Shown here in pieces: positions 20,939 to 29,556 of a DNA stretch of 64,000 nucleotides. This DNA is from Thalassospira mesophila (lineage in GTDB: Bacteria > Pseudomonadota > Alphaproteobacteria > Rhodospirillales > Thalassospiraceae), in assembly GCF_002115755.1 (NCBI RefSeq), contig NZ_JFKA01000004.1, forward strand, positions 372,001 through 436,000, read 5' to 3'. The notes below the pieces were generated by a model. That model saw nothing but the letters and a program-made list of their open reading frames with translations. It did not search any database and had not been told where the DNA came from. The position numbers and the translations under genes were made by a program. The stretch's first letter is position 1, and each line of letters opens with the position of its first letter.

Positions 20939-21757
20939 TCAGGGATGGTCAAGCGAGGTTAGCATAATCGCTGAAAGCTGGCGTCCGTAATCGGGTTCGC
21001 CGCGCAATGTTGTGCGGCGATAACTGTAAAACAGGTCTTCTTCGGCCAAGGTATCGCGCGCCAGCAATTCAACCTTGCCAATGCCGGTATCGCATGTGCG
21101 CCGATACACATATTGCGCCAGATCGAACATATAATGCCCATCGCGCCGCGATCGATCAAACAAGTCATCCTCGCCGCGCGGGCCACTTAGAATTTTATCC
21201 CGAAAACCGCCATCAACCTCGTAGGAGACCCGGCCAATGCACGGGCCAATCGCGGCAACGATATTTTCACGCGCGGCCCCCAGTTTTTCCATCGCACAGA
21301 CCGTGCTTTCGGAAATACCGGCAAACGACCCGCGCCAGCCCGAATGGGCCGCGCCGATAATGCGTTTCACCGGGTCGCAAAACAAAACCGGGGTGCAATC
21401 GGCGGTTAAAATACCCAGCATGACATTTTCACGGTCTGTCACCATGGCATCGGCACGCGGCGTTTCATCCCGCGCCAAGGGCCGCTCAAGAGGGGCCACA
21501 TCAATGCCATGCACCTGATAAACCGTGGTTAACCGGCCCTCGCTGGTGCCAAAAGCCCCTGCCGCCAGTTTGCGATTGGCCGCCACCCTGTCATGGTCAT
21601 CGTCCGAGCCAAAACCAACATTCAACCCGGCGTGAATACCATCGCTCACCCCGCCCTTGCGGGTGAAAAAGCCATGTTTTAACCCGGTAATATCCGCAAG
21701 GTTTTCTGTTTCGAGAAACGAAACATCCTTAACGCTCGGGGTCATGTTTTTTGGCAT
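20939..21757 (-). CDS. pgeF: PgeF/YfiH family multicopper-oxidase-like domain protein
   Basis: The product is 272 residues from the ATG at 21757, which has GGAGG six bases upstream; earlier in-frame ATGs lack a site. The DUF152 metal-site motifs are visible: QVHG (His), TADCTPVLFCD (Cys) and AAHSGWRG (His). Homologues were called polyphenol oxidase or laccase, and were later linked to purine nucleoside phosphorolysis and to correct peptidoglycan synthesis (PgeF). It follows midA with 36 bases between. Confidence 0.92.
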   Translation of the reverse strand: MPKNMTPSVKDVSFLETENLADITGLKHGFFTRKGGVSDGIHAGLNVGFGSDDDHDRVAANRKLAAGAFGTSEGRLTTVYQVHGIDVAPLERPLARDETPRADAMVTDRENVMLGILTADCTPVLFCDPVKRIIGAAHSGWRGSFAGISESTVCAMEKLGAARENIVAAIGPCIGRVSYEVDGGFRDKILSGPRGEDDLFDRSRRDGHYMFDLAQYVYRRTCDTGIGKVELLARDTLAEEDLFYSYRRTTLRGEPDYGRQLSAIMLTSLDHP

Positions 21758-21793
21758 TAGCATCCTCCGCCCGGCCATGGCCGGTTTCATAAC

Positions 21794-22927
21794 CTAACCT
21801 TCGGCACCGCTGACACAGGGCGGCGGGGCCGTTTCCCGACCATAGGCGATCAACACTTTAAAAAGTGTTCCCATCTGATCGGCATCGACCAGACGTTTCA
21901 ACGCCGCCTCAATCGCACTTGCCTGATCAGGGGTGGCGGACTGCTTTAAAAGATCCGCACGCGCCTCAATGCCCAGCATTTTTAAAAATGTGCCCTGCCC
22001 CAGGACAGCCCCGGTGCGGGCGTCGGCCTGGTCAAACGTGCGTGAAAGGGCACCAAAATCAACATGGGTGGTTAAGTCAGCATCGCCGGGGTTAGATAAA
22101 ACCGGGTGGAATTTGTGATGGCGCAGGGCCTGTAATGTGTCGCCAAAACCACTATGGGCGTGGCCATAATCGATCATTAACGCCGCCCCGCCATCGCGGT
22201 TAATGCGCCGTGCCATTTGATCGGCAATTGCAATGGCCAGCGATGATGTTTCAAAAACATCGCCTTCCTTGGCCGTGCCGCGCAAGGTGACGGGCACCAG
22301 CGCATCGGTCATCGGGGCCAGCCCGCCCGCCACAAAACACAAATCATCGGTTTCGCTGGCAATGGCAACCAGCCGTTCACGCCAGCCACCCTTGGTAAAC
22401 TGAAACTGGCGCACCGGCAGGGCATCGAAAAATTCGTTGGCAAGCACGATCATGGGTGCATTTTGCGTATCGGGAATATCATCGAAATTATCGTGCCACA
22501 CCGCCGGAATACCATATTCCATAATCGCGGTTTGCTGGCGGGTACGCAAAACCGGGCTGGTTTCCACAAACCGCACCGTTAGCGCATCGGCAAAGCCCGG
22601 CACCTTGCGCACGGCGCGCAAGGCATCGGCCATCAGGGTGCCGCGCCCCGGCCCCATTTCCACCAGATGCACCCGCGACGGGCTGCCCATTTGCTGCCAT
22701 GTTACGGCTGCCCACAGGCCAATCAGTTCGCCAAACATCTGGCTAATCTCGGGGGCGGTAACAAAATCGCCCGCCTGACCAAACGGGTCCTGTTTGCGGT
22801 AATACCCCCATTGCGGGTGGGCCAAAGCCTCGGTCATGTAATCGGCTATCGTGATCGGCCCGGCAATCGCAATGCGGCGTTTCAAATGGTCCAGAAGCGG
22901 GGTGGCTGCTTTGTCTTGGTCGGTCAT
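21794..22927 (-). CDS. MidA/NDUFAF7-family SAM-dependent methyltransferase
   Basis: The product is 377 residues. Features include ITIADYMTEALAHPQWGYY, GDFVTAPEISQMFGELIG and the SAM-binding motif VEMGPGRGTLMAD, followed by ANEFFDALPVRQF and IDYGH. The eukaryotic homologue methylates an arginine of a complex I subunit; the bacterial substrate is not known. The start at 22927 (MTDQDK) lies just beyond the lgt stop at 22932, so translation is likely coupled. An earlier ATG inside lgt is possible. Order lgt-midA-pgeF is common in alphaproteobacteria. Confidence 0.92.
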   Translation of the reverse strand: MTDQDKAATPLLDHLKRRIAIAGPITIADYMTEALAHPQWGYYRKQDPFGQAGDFVTAPEISQMFGELIGLWAAVTWQQMGSPSRVHLVEMGPGRGTLMADALRAVRKVPGFADALTVRFVETSPVLRTRQQTAIMEYGIPAVWHDNFDDIPDTQNAPMIVLANEFFDALPVRQFQFTKGGWRERLVAIASETDDLCFVAGGLAPMTDALVPVTLRGTAKEGDVFETSSLAIAIADQMARRINRDGGAALMIDYGHAHSGFGDTLQALRHHKFHPVLSNPGDADLTTHVDFGALSRTFDQADARTGAVLGQGTFLKMLGIEARADLLKQSATPDQASAIEAALKRLVDADQMGTLFKVLIAYGRETAPPPCVSGAEG

Positions 22928-22931
22928 AATA

Positions 22932-23777
22932 TCAGGATTTTGCCGTTTTGGTTTTGGTATCATCTGCGGGTTTGGTGCCAACCAGCGCCGGGCGGTTCAG
23001 GCCATAAATGGCAACGCCCGCACCGACCAGAACCATCGGGATCGACAAAAGCTGGCCCATTGTTGCGCCAAACATCAGATAGCCAAGTTGCTGGTCGGGC
23101 TGGCGGAAAAATTCGACAATAATCCGGCAAATGCCATAGCCCGCCAAAAACGTGCCGCCAACCACACCGGGATGGGATCGCATTTTTTCGCTGCGCGACA
23201 GGGCAAACAAAATGCAAAACAGGGCAATGCCTTCAAGCCCGGCTTCGTAAAGCTGGCTGGGATGGCGCGGTTCGGGCCCGCCCCGCGGAAACACCATGCC
23301 CCACGGCACATCGGTGGTGCGGCCAAACAATTCGCCATTAATGAAATTGGCGATCCGTCCAAAAAACAGGCCGATGGGGGCGGCGGCTGCCACCGCATCC
23401 ACCACGCCCAAAAACGAAATGCCGCGCAAGCGGGCAAAACAGAAAACCGCAATAATCACACCCAGCATGCCACCATGAAACGACATGCCGCCTTCCCATA
23501 CCTTTAAGATATGCGACGGGTTGGCGAGGTAAAAATCAAGATTGTAAAACAGGACATAGCCCGTTCGCCCGCCCAGAATAACCCCCAGGGTCGCCCAGAA
23601 CAGCAAATCATCAACCTGGTTGCGGGTCATGACATAGGGCTGCTTGTTGATATAGGCCAGGGTATAACGCCAGCCGATAGTCAGCCCGGCAATATAGGCC
23701 AGGGCATACCAGCGGATCGCAATTGGTCCGATGGCAATGGCGATGGGATCGATTGCCGGAAAGGCAAGACTGAGCAT
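22932..23777 (-). CDS. lgt: Phosphatidylglycerol-prolipoprotein diacylglyceryl transferase
   Basis: The product is 281 residues with seven predicted membrane helices. It attaches diacylglyceryl to the lipobox cysteine of prolipoproteins at the inner membrane. The Lgt signature GRIANFINGELFGR is present near residue 140, with HGG (SFHGGMLG) and RHPSQLYEA. It opens the lgt-midA-pgeF run; a lipoprotein gene, a possible substrate, lies at the end of that run. GGAG precedes the ATG by nine bases. Confidence 0.97.
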   Translation of the reverse strand: MLSLAFPAIDPIAIAIGPIAIRWYALAYIAGLTIGWRYTLAYINKQPYVMTRNQVDDLLFWATLGVILGGRTGYVLFYNLDFYLANPSHILKVWEGGMSFHGGMLGVIIAVFCFARLRGISFLGVVDAVAAAAPIGLFFGRIANFINGELFGRTTDVPWGMVFPRGGPEPRHPSQLYEAGLEGIALFCILFALSRSEKMRSHPGVVGGTFLAGYGICRIIVEFFRQPDQQLGYLMFGATMGQLLSIPMVLVGAGVAIYGLNRPALVGTKPADDTKTKTAKS

Positions 23778-23926
23778 CGGGGCGCACTCCGTTCGGATGG
23801 CAAATGGGTGGTAACGCCCTGATCAATCAGCACAAGGCGGCAGGAACATGGCACTGTCATACCATCATGTCAGAAAACGACCTAACCGGGCGTGACAGTT
23901 ATTTACAGTATTAATTTTATCGGGAT

Positions 23927-24913
23927 TTACCGAAACGGATCATCTGTCGCAAGGAAGTCCTGCACATATTGGCGCACCCCTTCTTCCAGCGGCGTCATGG
24001 GCGCGTCATAGCCGCTCGCACGCAGCTTGGACATGTCGGCCTGGGTGAAATACTGGTATTTGTCGCGAATGGATTCAGGCGTTGGCACAAATTTAATGTC
24101 GGGCTCCTTGCCCATGGCGGCAAATACCGCCAGTGCCAGATCCTTGAAACTGCGCGCCTCGCCCGTGCCGATGTTAAACAGGTCGGAAACATCGGGGTGG
24201 TCATACAGCCACAGAATAATATTCACCACATCCCCGACCCAGACAAAATCGCGAAGCTGCCCGCCGTCTTCATAGTCAGGATGGTGCGATTTAAACAAGG
24301 TCGCCTGTTCGCCGGCTGCCAGTTTATCATGCATTTGCGACACAACCGACCGCATCCCGTCCTTATGATATTCGTTCGGGCCATAGACGTTAAAAAACTT
24401 CAACCCGGCCCATTGTTTGGGACGAAAGCCGTTTTGATCCAATATGCGGCGAAACCGCCGGTCGGTTGCGTGTTTGGACCAGCCATAGGCGTTCAGGGGC
24501 TGTAACTTTGCCAGTTCGCCCTGTTCAAACACATCGGCAAAGCCCTGCTTGCCGTCGCCATAAGTTGCGGCAGAAGACGCATAAATCAGGCGTGTGCTAT
24601 GGCGGGAACACCATTCCCACAAAAAGGTCGTCAGCTTGAAATTATTGGCAACGATTTTGTCGGCATCGCGTTCGGTGGTCGCCGAAATTGCGCCCATATG
24701 AAATATCGCTTCGATATCATTGGGGTGGGCTTCCAAAAACGCGGGCAGTTCGTCAGGATGGATGATGTCGCGCAGCTCGCGCTTGGCGATGTTGCGCCAT
24801 TTGATGCCATCACGCAGGCGGTCCACAATAACAATGTCGGTTTCACCGCGCTCTTGCAGGGCTGCAACAATATTGGACCCGATAAACCCGGCTCCCCCCG
24901 TAACAACAAGCAT
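23927..24913 (-). CDS. hldD: ADP-L-glycero-D-manno-heptose 6-epimerase
   Basis: The product is 328 residues, an extended short-chain dehydrogenase that makes ADP-L-glycero-heptose for the lipopolysaccharide inner core. The NADP-binding GGAGFIGSN opens the protein. HldD-typical phrases include IVDRLRDGIKWRNIAK, SSAATYGDG, the catalytic YGWSK, and FKSHHPDYEDGGQLRDFVWVGD (quoted in part). AGGAG lies five bases before the ATG. It is apparently monocistronic. Confidence 0.96.
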   Translation of the reverse strand: MLVVTGGAGFIGSNIVAALQERGETDIVIVDRLRDGIKWRNIAKRELRDIIHPDELPAFLEAHPNDIEAIFHMGAISATTERDADKIVANNFKLTTFLWEWCSRHSTRLIYASSAATYGDGKQGFADVFEQGELAKLQPLNAYGWSKHATDRRFRRILDQNGFRPKQWAGLKFFNVYGPNEYHKDGMRSVVSQMHDKLAAGEQATLFKSHHPDYEDGGQLRDFVWVGDVVNIILWLYDHPDVSDLFNIGTGEARSFKDLALAVFAAMGKEPDIKFVPTPESIRDKYQYFTQADMSKLRASGYDAPMTPLEEGVRQYVQDFLATDDPFR

Positions 24914-25139
24914 CGTCTTCTCCTGCTTTTTCTAAGCCCGACAGGCTATCCGCCTTGCACATGCTATCAACTGTTTTGCTGATGGCTTTTATAGGCACGC
25001 GATTGCAGCAGGGCAAGTGCGACAGGGCACACAGGTGCCACACCCAAACGGAATGATGCTTCATTGCTTGCCCCCGAACGGCTTAACACCATATTATAGG
25101 GCACATGATTTAAAACCGATTTACCCGCCGGAGCCTGAA

Positions 25140-25460
25140 ATGCAAATCAACAACCGCCTTCTTGATGACCTTACCCGCGTTACCAACAGTGCATTGGGCA
25201 CCATGACCGGGGTCAAAGGCGAGGTTGACGCGCTTGTCCGCCAGCAATTTGAAAAAATACTGGTCAATATGGATCTGGTGACACGCGAAGAATTTGACGT
25301 GGTGCGCGATATTGCCACCAAGGCAACCCAGCGGAATGATGCCTTGGTGGCACAGCTTGCCACCCTTGAAGACCGCCTCTCCAACCTTGAAACAGCAAGT
25401 AATCCGGCAACAAAAACCACCCCCAAAGCCGCCAAAAACGCATCCGCCCCCAAAGGTTAA
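25140..25460 (+). CDS. ubiK: UbiK-family accessory factor (BMFP domain)
   Basis: The product is 106 residues from the ATG at 25140, supported by GGAG six bases upstream. It matches the BMFP/YqiC family: MQINNRLLDDLTRVTNSALG, an amphipathic membrane-active helix, then VTREEFDVVRDIATKA and a C-terminal coiled coil (LEDRLSNLE) with an Ala/Lys/Pro tail. UbiK aids UbiJ in ubiquinone biosynthesis in enterobacteria; related Brucella and Salmonella proteins oligomerise and fuse membranes. No ubiquinone genes flank it. Confidence 0.85.
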   Translation: MQINNRLLDDLTRVTNSALGTMTGVKGEVDALVRQQFEKILVNMDLVTREEFDVVRDIATKATQRNDALVAQLATLEDRLSNLETASNPATKTTPKAAKNASAPKG

Positions 25461-25703
25461 TTGCAAATCGACCCTGCCCGGCACCTGTTGCGACCATAAT
25501 TTTTCCCTGCGGAAAAAACAAAATGTCGTGTTGCTTTGGGGGGTTATTGCGGTGTTAGCCGTGCCGCCCTGCATTTGAACCGGTCGGCCCGGTTATCAAG
25601 GGTGACAAAAGCTGTTTGCCCCTGTATCCACAATGGTTGCAAGCGCACGGCGAGCGCCCTATAGTGCGCGCCCTTTGGCGATGCAGAAACTGATTGAATT
25701 TAT

Positions 25704-26210
25704 ATGAACGACCTGATGCAAGATAACGGCGAAATCGACGACGACAACCCGCTGTTGCTTGTCGAGGATATCGCCCAGACCAACCAATGGAATCTGGAAC
25801 GCCGCAGCGCCGACGAAATCGTTGTCGAAATTCCGGGTCACTGGTGTACTTATCTTGCGTATTTCACCTGGCGCGACGATGCCGAAGCCTTGCACATTGC
25901 CTGCTGTTTTGATCTGGTCGTACCAGAAGCCATTCGGCCCCGCATGTATGAATTGCTGGCCAAATGCAACGAACAGTTATGGATTGGCCATTTTGGCCTG
26001 TGGCAGGACGAAAACATGCCGCTGTTTCGGCACACCTTGCTGTTTGGCGGCGATGCGCCCCCGGCAACCGAACAGTTTGAAGAACTGATTGAAATCGCCA
26101 TTTGCGAATGTGAACGGTTTTTCCCGGCTTTCAATTTTGTCTTGGCCGATGACAAAACCCCGGACGAGGCGCTGGCAAGCTCGATGCTGGAACCGGTAGG
26201 CCAGGCGTAA
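25704..26210 (+). CDS. YbjN-domain protein
   Basis: The product is 168 residues with no signal peptide. It shows the YbjN / type III chaperone-like fold pattern: MNDLMQ...NPLLLVEDIAQTNQW, EIVVEIPGHWCTYLAYFTWR, IRPRMYELLAKCNEQLWIGHF, HTLLFGGDAP and FEELIEIAICECERFFPAF (each quoted separately). The biochemical role is unknown; E. coli YbjN affects motility and stress traits when overexpressed. It precedes proC, as in many alphaproteobacteria, but a terminator lies between them. Confidence 0.87.
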   Translation: MNDLMQDNGEIDDDNPLLLVEDIAQTNQWNLERRSADEIVVEIPGHWCTYLAYFTWRDDAEALHIACCFDLVVPEAIRPRMYELLAKCNEQLWIGHFGLWQDENMPLFRHTLLFGGDAPPATEQFEELIEIAICECERFFPAFNFVLADDKTPDEALASSMLEPVGQA

Positions 26211-26249
26211 ATCCCGCCTGTGGCGTGACGCAATCATATCCGACTCTGA

Positions 26250-26281
26250 TACCCCGCCCTGTGCGGGGTATTTTGTATTTT
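26250..26281 (+). terminator. Terminator of the ybjN-like gene
   Basis: The eight-base-pair stem TACCCCGC/GCGGGGTA with a five-base loop is followed by TTTTGTATTTT. Confidence 0.85.
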
Positions 26282-26505
26282 GCGCTGGTTTTGATTTTTG
26301 TGCCGTCAGGGCGATGATATTTGCAATCCTTACCCGGCGCGTGCTTTTGAAAACCCACCACCTTGGGCGAAGAAGCACTGGCACATAAACCGCGCGTGAC
26401 TTGACCCGCCCCCATAACAACGCTACGGCTTTTGGAACCCTGATAATCGGGCATTCGCCCGGAACGCCCCTTTAAAGGCGGCATCGTTACGGAGCAAGGT
26501 GAGAA

Positions 26506-27321
26506 ATGAAAACACGGTTATTGCTGGTCGGCTGCGGAAAAATGGGCGGTGCCATGCTGGAAGGCTGGCTGGCACGCGGATTGAACGCCGATAATGTATA
26601 TGTAATCGAACAGGCCGACACTGCCGAAAATCTGGAAACCCGACTGGGCATTCATGGCATTACCGAACTTGCCGATATGCCCGACAGCTTTATACCCCAG
26701 GTCGTTCTGTTTGCGGTTAAGCCGCAAATTTTGCCCGAAATTATCGACCTTTACAAACCGCTGGTCCGTGCCGAAACCGTGTTTTTGTCGGTGGCGGCGG
26801 GGCGCACCACAGCATTTTTCGCCAGCCACCTTGGCGATACCGCCCGCATTGTCCGCGCCATGCCCAACACCCCGGCGGCGGTTTCACGCGGCATGACAGT
26901 GATGTTTCCCACCGATTATGTCAGCACCGCCCAGCGCGACATGTGCGAAGTGCTGTTAAAAGCCGTTGGCGAAGTATCGTGGATTACCGATGAAGCCCTG
27001 ATGGATGCGGTAACCGCCGTGTCGGGCAGCGGCCCGGCCTATGTTTTCCATATGGTAGAAGCGCTGGCCCAAGCAGGCGTCACGGCAGGGCTGCCCGCCG
27101 ATCAAGCCATGCTGTTGGCCCGCCAGACAATTGTCGGTGCCGGTTTTCTGCTTGATAGCAGCCCGGAAAGTGCCGAAACCCTGCGCAAAAACGTTACCAG
27201 CCCCGGCGGCACCACCGCTGCCGCGCTTGATGTTTTGATGAACCCGCAAGACGGCATGACTGCTTTATTGGAAAAAGCCGTCGAAGCGGCACGCAAACGG
27301 TCAACCGAACTGGCGGGTTAA
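26506..27321 (+). CDS. proC: Pyrroline-5-carboxylate reductase
   Basis: The product is 271 residues and performs the last step of proline synthesis. The Rossmann motif LLVGCGKMGGAML opens the protein. AVKPQILPEI, RAMPNTPAAVSRG and the family signature TAVSGSGPAYVFHMVEALA (near residues 160-178) follow. AAGGTGAG precedes the ATG. The other proline gene seen, proB, is 33 kb away. Confidence 0.96.
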   Translation: MKTRLLLVGCGKMGGAMLEGWLARGLNADNVYVIEQADTAENLETRLGIHGITELADMPDSFIPQVVLFAVKPQILPEIIDLYKPLVRAETVFLSVAAGRTTAFFASHLGDTARIVRAMPNTPAAVSRGMTVMFPTDYVSTAQRDMCEVLLKAVGEVSWITDEALMDAVTAVSGSGPAYVFHMVEALAQAGVTAGLPADQAMLLARQTIVGAGFLLDSSPESAETLRKNVTSPGGTTAAALDVLMNPQDGMTALLEKAVEAARKRSTELAG

Positions 27322-27396
27322 CATCCCTGTGAGCATAACCGCGACTGCGCCATAATACGGCCATTCCCGGTTGCGTTAATTCACAGGTTGAATAAA

Positions 27397-27432
27397 GGCG
27401 CGCGGCGCCAGATATGTGAAACACCGCGCGCC
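27397..27432. promoter_or_regulatory. Inverted repeat upstream of tetR-type gene
   Basis: Nine-base perfect arms GGCGCGCGG/CCGCGCGCC are separated by 18 bases and end 20 bases before the regulator's ATG. This could be an autoregulatory operator or the proC terminator; there is no T-run. Confidence 0.45.
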
Positions 27433-27452
27433 GCCCGATACAGGAGCCCCCG

Positions 27453-28178
27453 ATGCCTGCAAAAAAAGATCCCCGTAACGCTGCCATCCTGGCGACACTG
27501 GACCTTGCCTGCGAAAAACGCTGGCATCAGGTCACCCTGATCGACATTGCCAAACGGGCCGATATATCGCTCGGCGCGCTTTATGTGCATTTCAAAAACC
27601 GCAACGACATTTTGCGCGCCTTTATCGGCCAGATTGATCAGCAGGTTCTGGCTGACCTTGACCCGGCCGATTTTGACCAACCCCGCCATGACCGTTTGAT
27701 CGACGTGATCATGGCCCGCTTTGATGCGCTGGCCCCACACCGCAATGCAATAAAATCAATCCTGCGTGACGGCGGCGATATGGGCCCGGCAGACGGATTG
27801 CGCGCCACCAAAAGCATTTTTGCCGCCATGCGCTGGATGCTTGAAGCCGCCGGGTTTGAAACCGGTGGCCTTCATGGCAGTTTGCGCGTCGCCGGAATGA
27901 CCGCCATTTATGCCCGCTGTTTTCGCCTGTGGTTAAATGACACCAGCCCCGATTACGGGCCGACCATGGCGATGCTGGATCGCGACCTGGTCCGGGGCGG
28001 CGGCTGGGACCAGCAGGTGGGCAAGGGACTCGGCGTCTTGGGAAATATCAGGAATCGCCTGTGCCACCGCCGCCCCAAAACGGCCACAGATGGCGGTGAT
28101 GATACACAACAACAAGGCAGTTCCGCTACTGCCCCCTCACCTGATCCCCGCGCCGGGGTTTCATCCTCGCCTGCATAA
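27453..28178 (+). CDS. TetR-family transcriptional regulator
   Basis: The product is 241 residues. The N-terminal TetR helix-turn-helix is clear: AILATLDLACEKRWHQVTL then IDIAKRADISLGALYVHFKN (residues 14-50). The C-terminal domain shows VIMARFDALAPHRNAIKSI and GGDMGPADG, resembling TetR proteins found next to phasin or COQ9-like genes. A low-complexity Ser/Pro/Asp tail ends the protein. It lies 223 bases upstream of the phasin gene on the same strand and may control lipid or PHA genes; this is inference. Confidence 0.85.
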   Translation: MPAKKDPRNAAILATLDLACEKRWHQVTLIDIAKRADISLGALYVHFKNRNDILRAFIGQIDQQVLADLDPADFDQPRHDRLIDVIMARFDALAPHRNAIKSILRDGGDMGPADGLRATKSIFAAMRWMLEAAGFETGGLHGSLRVAGMTAIYARCFRLWLNDTSPDYGPTMAMLDRDLVRGGGWDQQVGKGLGVLGNIRNRLCHRRPKTATDGGDDTQQQGSSATAPSPDPRAGVSSSPA

Positions 28179-28275
28179 AATCAATCGCTTACGGGTGTGT
28201 TCGTAACCAGACGATAACGGCTTTTTCGCCTTGCATCCTGTGGTTACAGACTGACATAAAAATATAACCCAAGAT

Positions 28276-28353
28276 TTTTGTGCAGTGCAAAATAATCCTT
28301 GACCCAAGCGCAGCATTCAGGCACATTGCAGTTGAAATTGTGCGGCGCACAAT
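28276..28353 (+). promoter_or_regulatory. phaP promoter with two putative PhaR operators
   Basis: Site 1 is the imperfect palindrome TTTTGTGCAGTGCAAAA (28276-28292). Site 2 is the perfect dyad ATTGTGC-GGC-GCACAAT (28337-28353). A candidate promoter TTGACC-N17-CACATT (28299-28327) lies between them. The TGC-N3-GCA core matches the CTGC-N3/4-GCAG type recognised by PhaR in Paracoccus and Rhodobacter, as I recall it. Confidence 0.6.
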
Positions 28354-28401
28354 AAAAGCGCCTCATTCGATACCTGTTGCATTAAAAATGGAGTGCCACT
28401 C

Positions 28402-28857
28402 ATGACCGCCGCAAAAAAAGCCACCAACCCGTTCTTCGACGTTGATTTCACCAAATTCACCACGGATTTCAAAATGCCGGGTATTGATATCAACGAAATG
28501 ATGGCCTTTCAGCGCAAGAATATGGAAGCCCTGACCAAAGCAAACAAGATTGCTTTTGATGGCTTTCAGGCTGTTGCACAGCGCCAGAGCGAAATCTTCA
28601 AGACCATGATGGAAAAAGCCACCACTCAGGGTAAAGATTTTTCGGCTACGTCGGGCGAAACCCCGATGGCTGCTGCTGCCAAACAGACCGCTGCTGCGAA
28701 AACCGCCTATGAAGACGCACTTAACAATGCCAAAGAACTTTCCGGCATTGTCAGCAAATCCCAGGAAGAAGCGCTTGGCCTGTTGCAGTCGCGCTTCACC
28801 GAATCGCTTGACGAATTGAAGGTTGCGATCGAAAAGACCGAAACCGCAGCCAAGTAA
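28402..28857 (+). CDS. phaP: Phasin (PHA granule-associated protein)
   Basis: The product is 151 residues, mostly amphipathic helix, Ala/Lys/Glu-rich and lacking Cys. The phasin_2 pattern is visible: MPGIDINEMMAFQRKNMEAL, TKANKIAFDGFQAVAQRQSE, then a helix ending KSQEEALGLLQSRFTESL. Phasins coat polyhydroxyalkanoate granules and set their number and size. The ATG at 28402 has GGAG eight bases upstream. It is followed by a strong terminator, and operator-like dyads upstream suggest PhaR control. Confidence 0.92.
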   Translation: MTAAKKATNPFFDVDFTKFTTDFKMPGIDINEMMAFQRKNMEALTKANKIAFDGFQAVAQRQSEIFKTMMEKATTQGKDFSATSGETPMAAAAKQTAAAKTAYEDALNNAKELSGIVSKSQEEALGLLQSRFTESLDELKVAIEKTETAAK

Positions 28858-28897
28858 ATTCAAATAAGTTTCTGATAACTTCCCGTTATCAAACTTC

Positions 28898-28926
28898 CGG
28901 CAGGGCCATTGGCCCTGCCGTTTTTC
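28898..28926 (+). terminator. Intrinsic terminator of phaP
   Basis: A perfect ten-base-pair stem CGGCAGGGCC/GGCCCTGCCG with loop ATT is followed by TTTTTCT. Confidence 0.93.
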
Positions 28927-29091
28927 TATGCGCAGCCCCGACAATATCCGGCACTTCGGCAAACCGCTTTGTTTACCTTCCCCGCCACATCCTTCTTTGC
29001 CCAAACTCCTGTTTTATGCCAATTACCCTGGCGGACTTTGCGCATATCGCGGGATCACGCTATTTTGCGGGCACAGCAAATGGAGGTCCCG

Positions 29092-29436
29092 ATGAGCGAA
29101 ATCAGTTTTGATGATTTCCTGAAAGTTGATATCCGGGTTGGCACCGTGATTGATGCCCAGCCCTTTCCCGAAGCCCGACGCCCGGCCATAAAAATGTGGG
29201 TCGATTTTGGCGATGTGATCGGGGTGAAAAAAACCTCGGCCCAAATAACCAAATATTATACGCCGGAAAAACTGATCGGCACGCAGGTGGCCGGGGTGGT
29301 TAATTTCCCGCCGCGTCAAATCGGCCCGTTCATGTCCGAATTTCTGGCACTGGGCTTTTCCGATGGCACCGACGATAACGGCATTGTCCTGATCCGCCCG
29401 GAACAGGGCGTGCCCAATGGCGAACGCATGTCGTAA
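29092..29436 (+). CDS. csaA: CsaA-type tRNA-binding protein
   Basis: The product is 114 residues from the ATG at 29092 (GGAGG five bases upstream). It is a single OB-fold tRNA-binding domain like that at the C-terminus of bacterial methionyl-tRNA synthetases: SFDDFLKVDIRVGTVIDAQ, KMWVDFGDVIGVKKTSAQI, GTQVAGVVNFPPRQIGPFM and ENGxVLI-like DNGIVLIRPE. CsaA was first described as a chaperone affecting protein export in Bacillus; the cellular role in alphaproteobacteria is unsettled. Confidence 0.93.
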   Translation: MSEISFDDFLKVDIRVGTVIDAQPFPEARRPAIKMWVDFGDVIGVKKTSAQITKYYTPEKLIGTQVAGVVNFPPRQIGPFMSEFLALGFSDGTDDNGIVLIRPEQGVPNGERMS

Positions 29437-29483
29437 CACATGCCGTCATGCGTCCCCGCATTACCCCGGTATTGTTGCCAATA

Positions 29484-29517
29484 AAAATGCCGCCAACACA
29501 AAGCTGGCGGCATTTTC
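29484..29517. terminator. Bidirectional terminator between csaA and fpr
   Basis: A twelve-base-pair perfect stem AAAATGCCGCCA/TGGCGGCATTTT carries A's on one side and T's on the other, between convergent genes. Confidence 0.88.
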
Positions 29518-29556
29518 ACATTTGTCCGAACCCGGCATCAAACGATGCCGGTCCCG

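Noticed and set aside
25500-25517. TTTTTCC/GGAAAAA hairpin after ubiK as a terminator
   Set aside because: The stem is A/T-rich and short, with no T-run after it on the plus strand.
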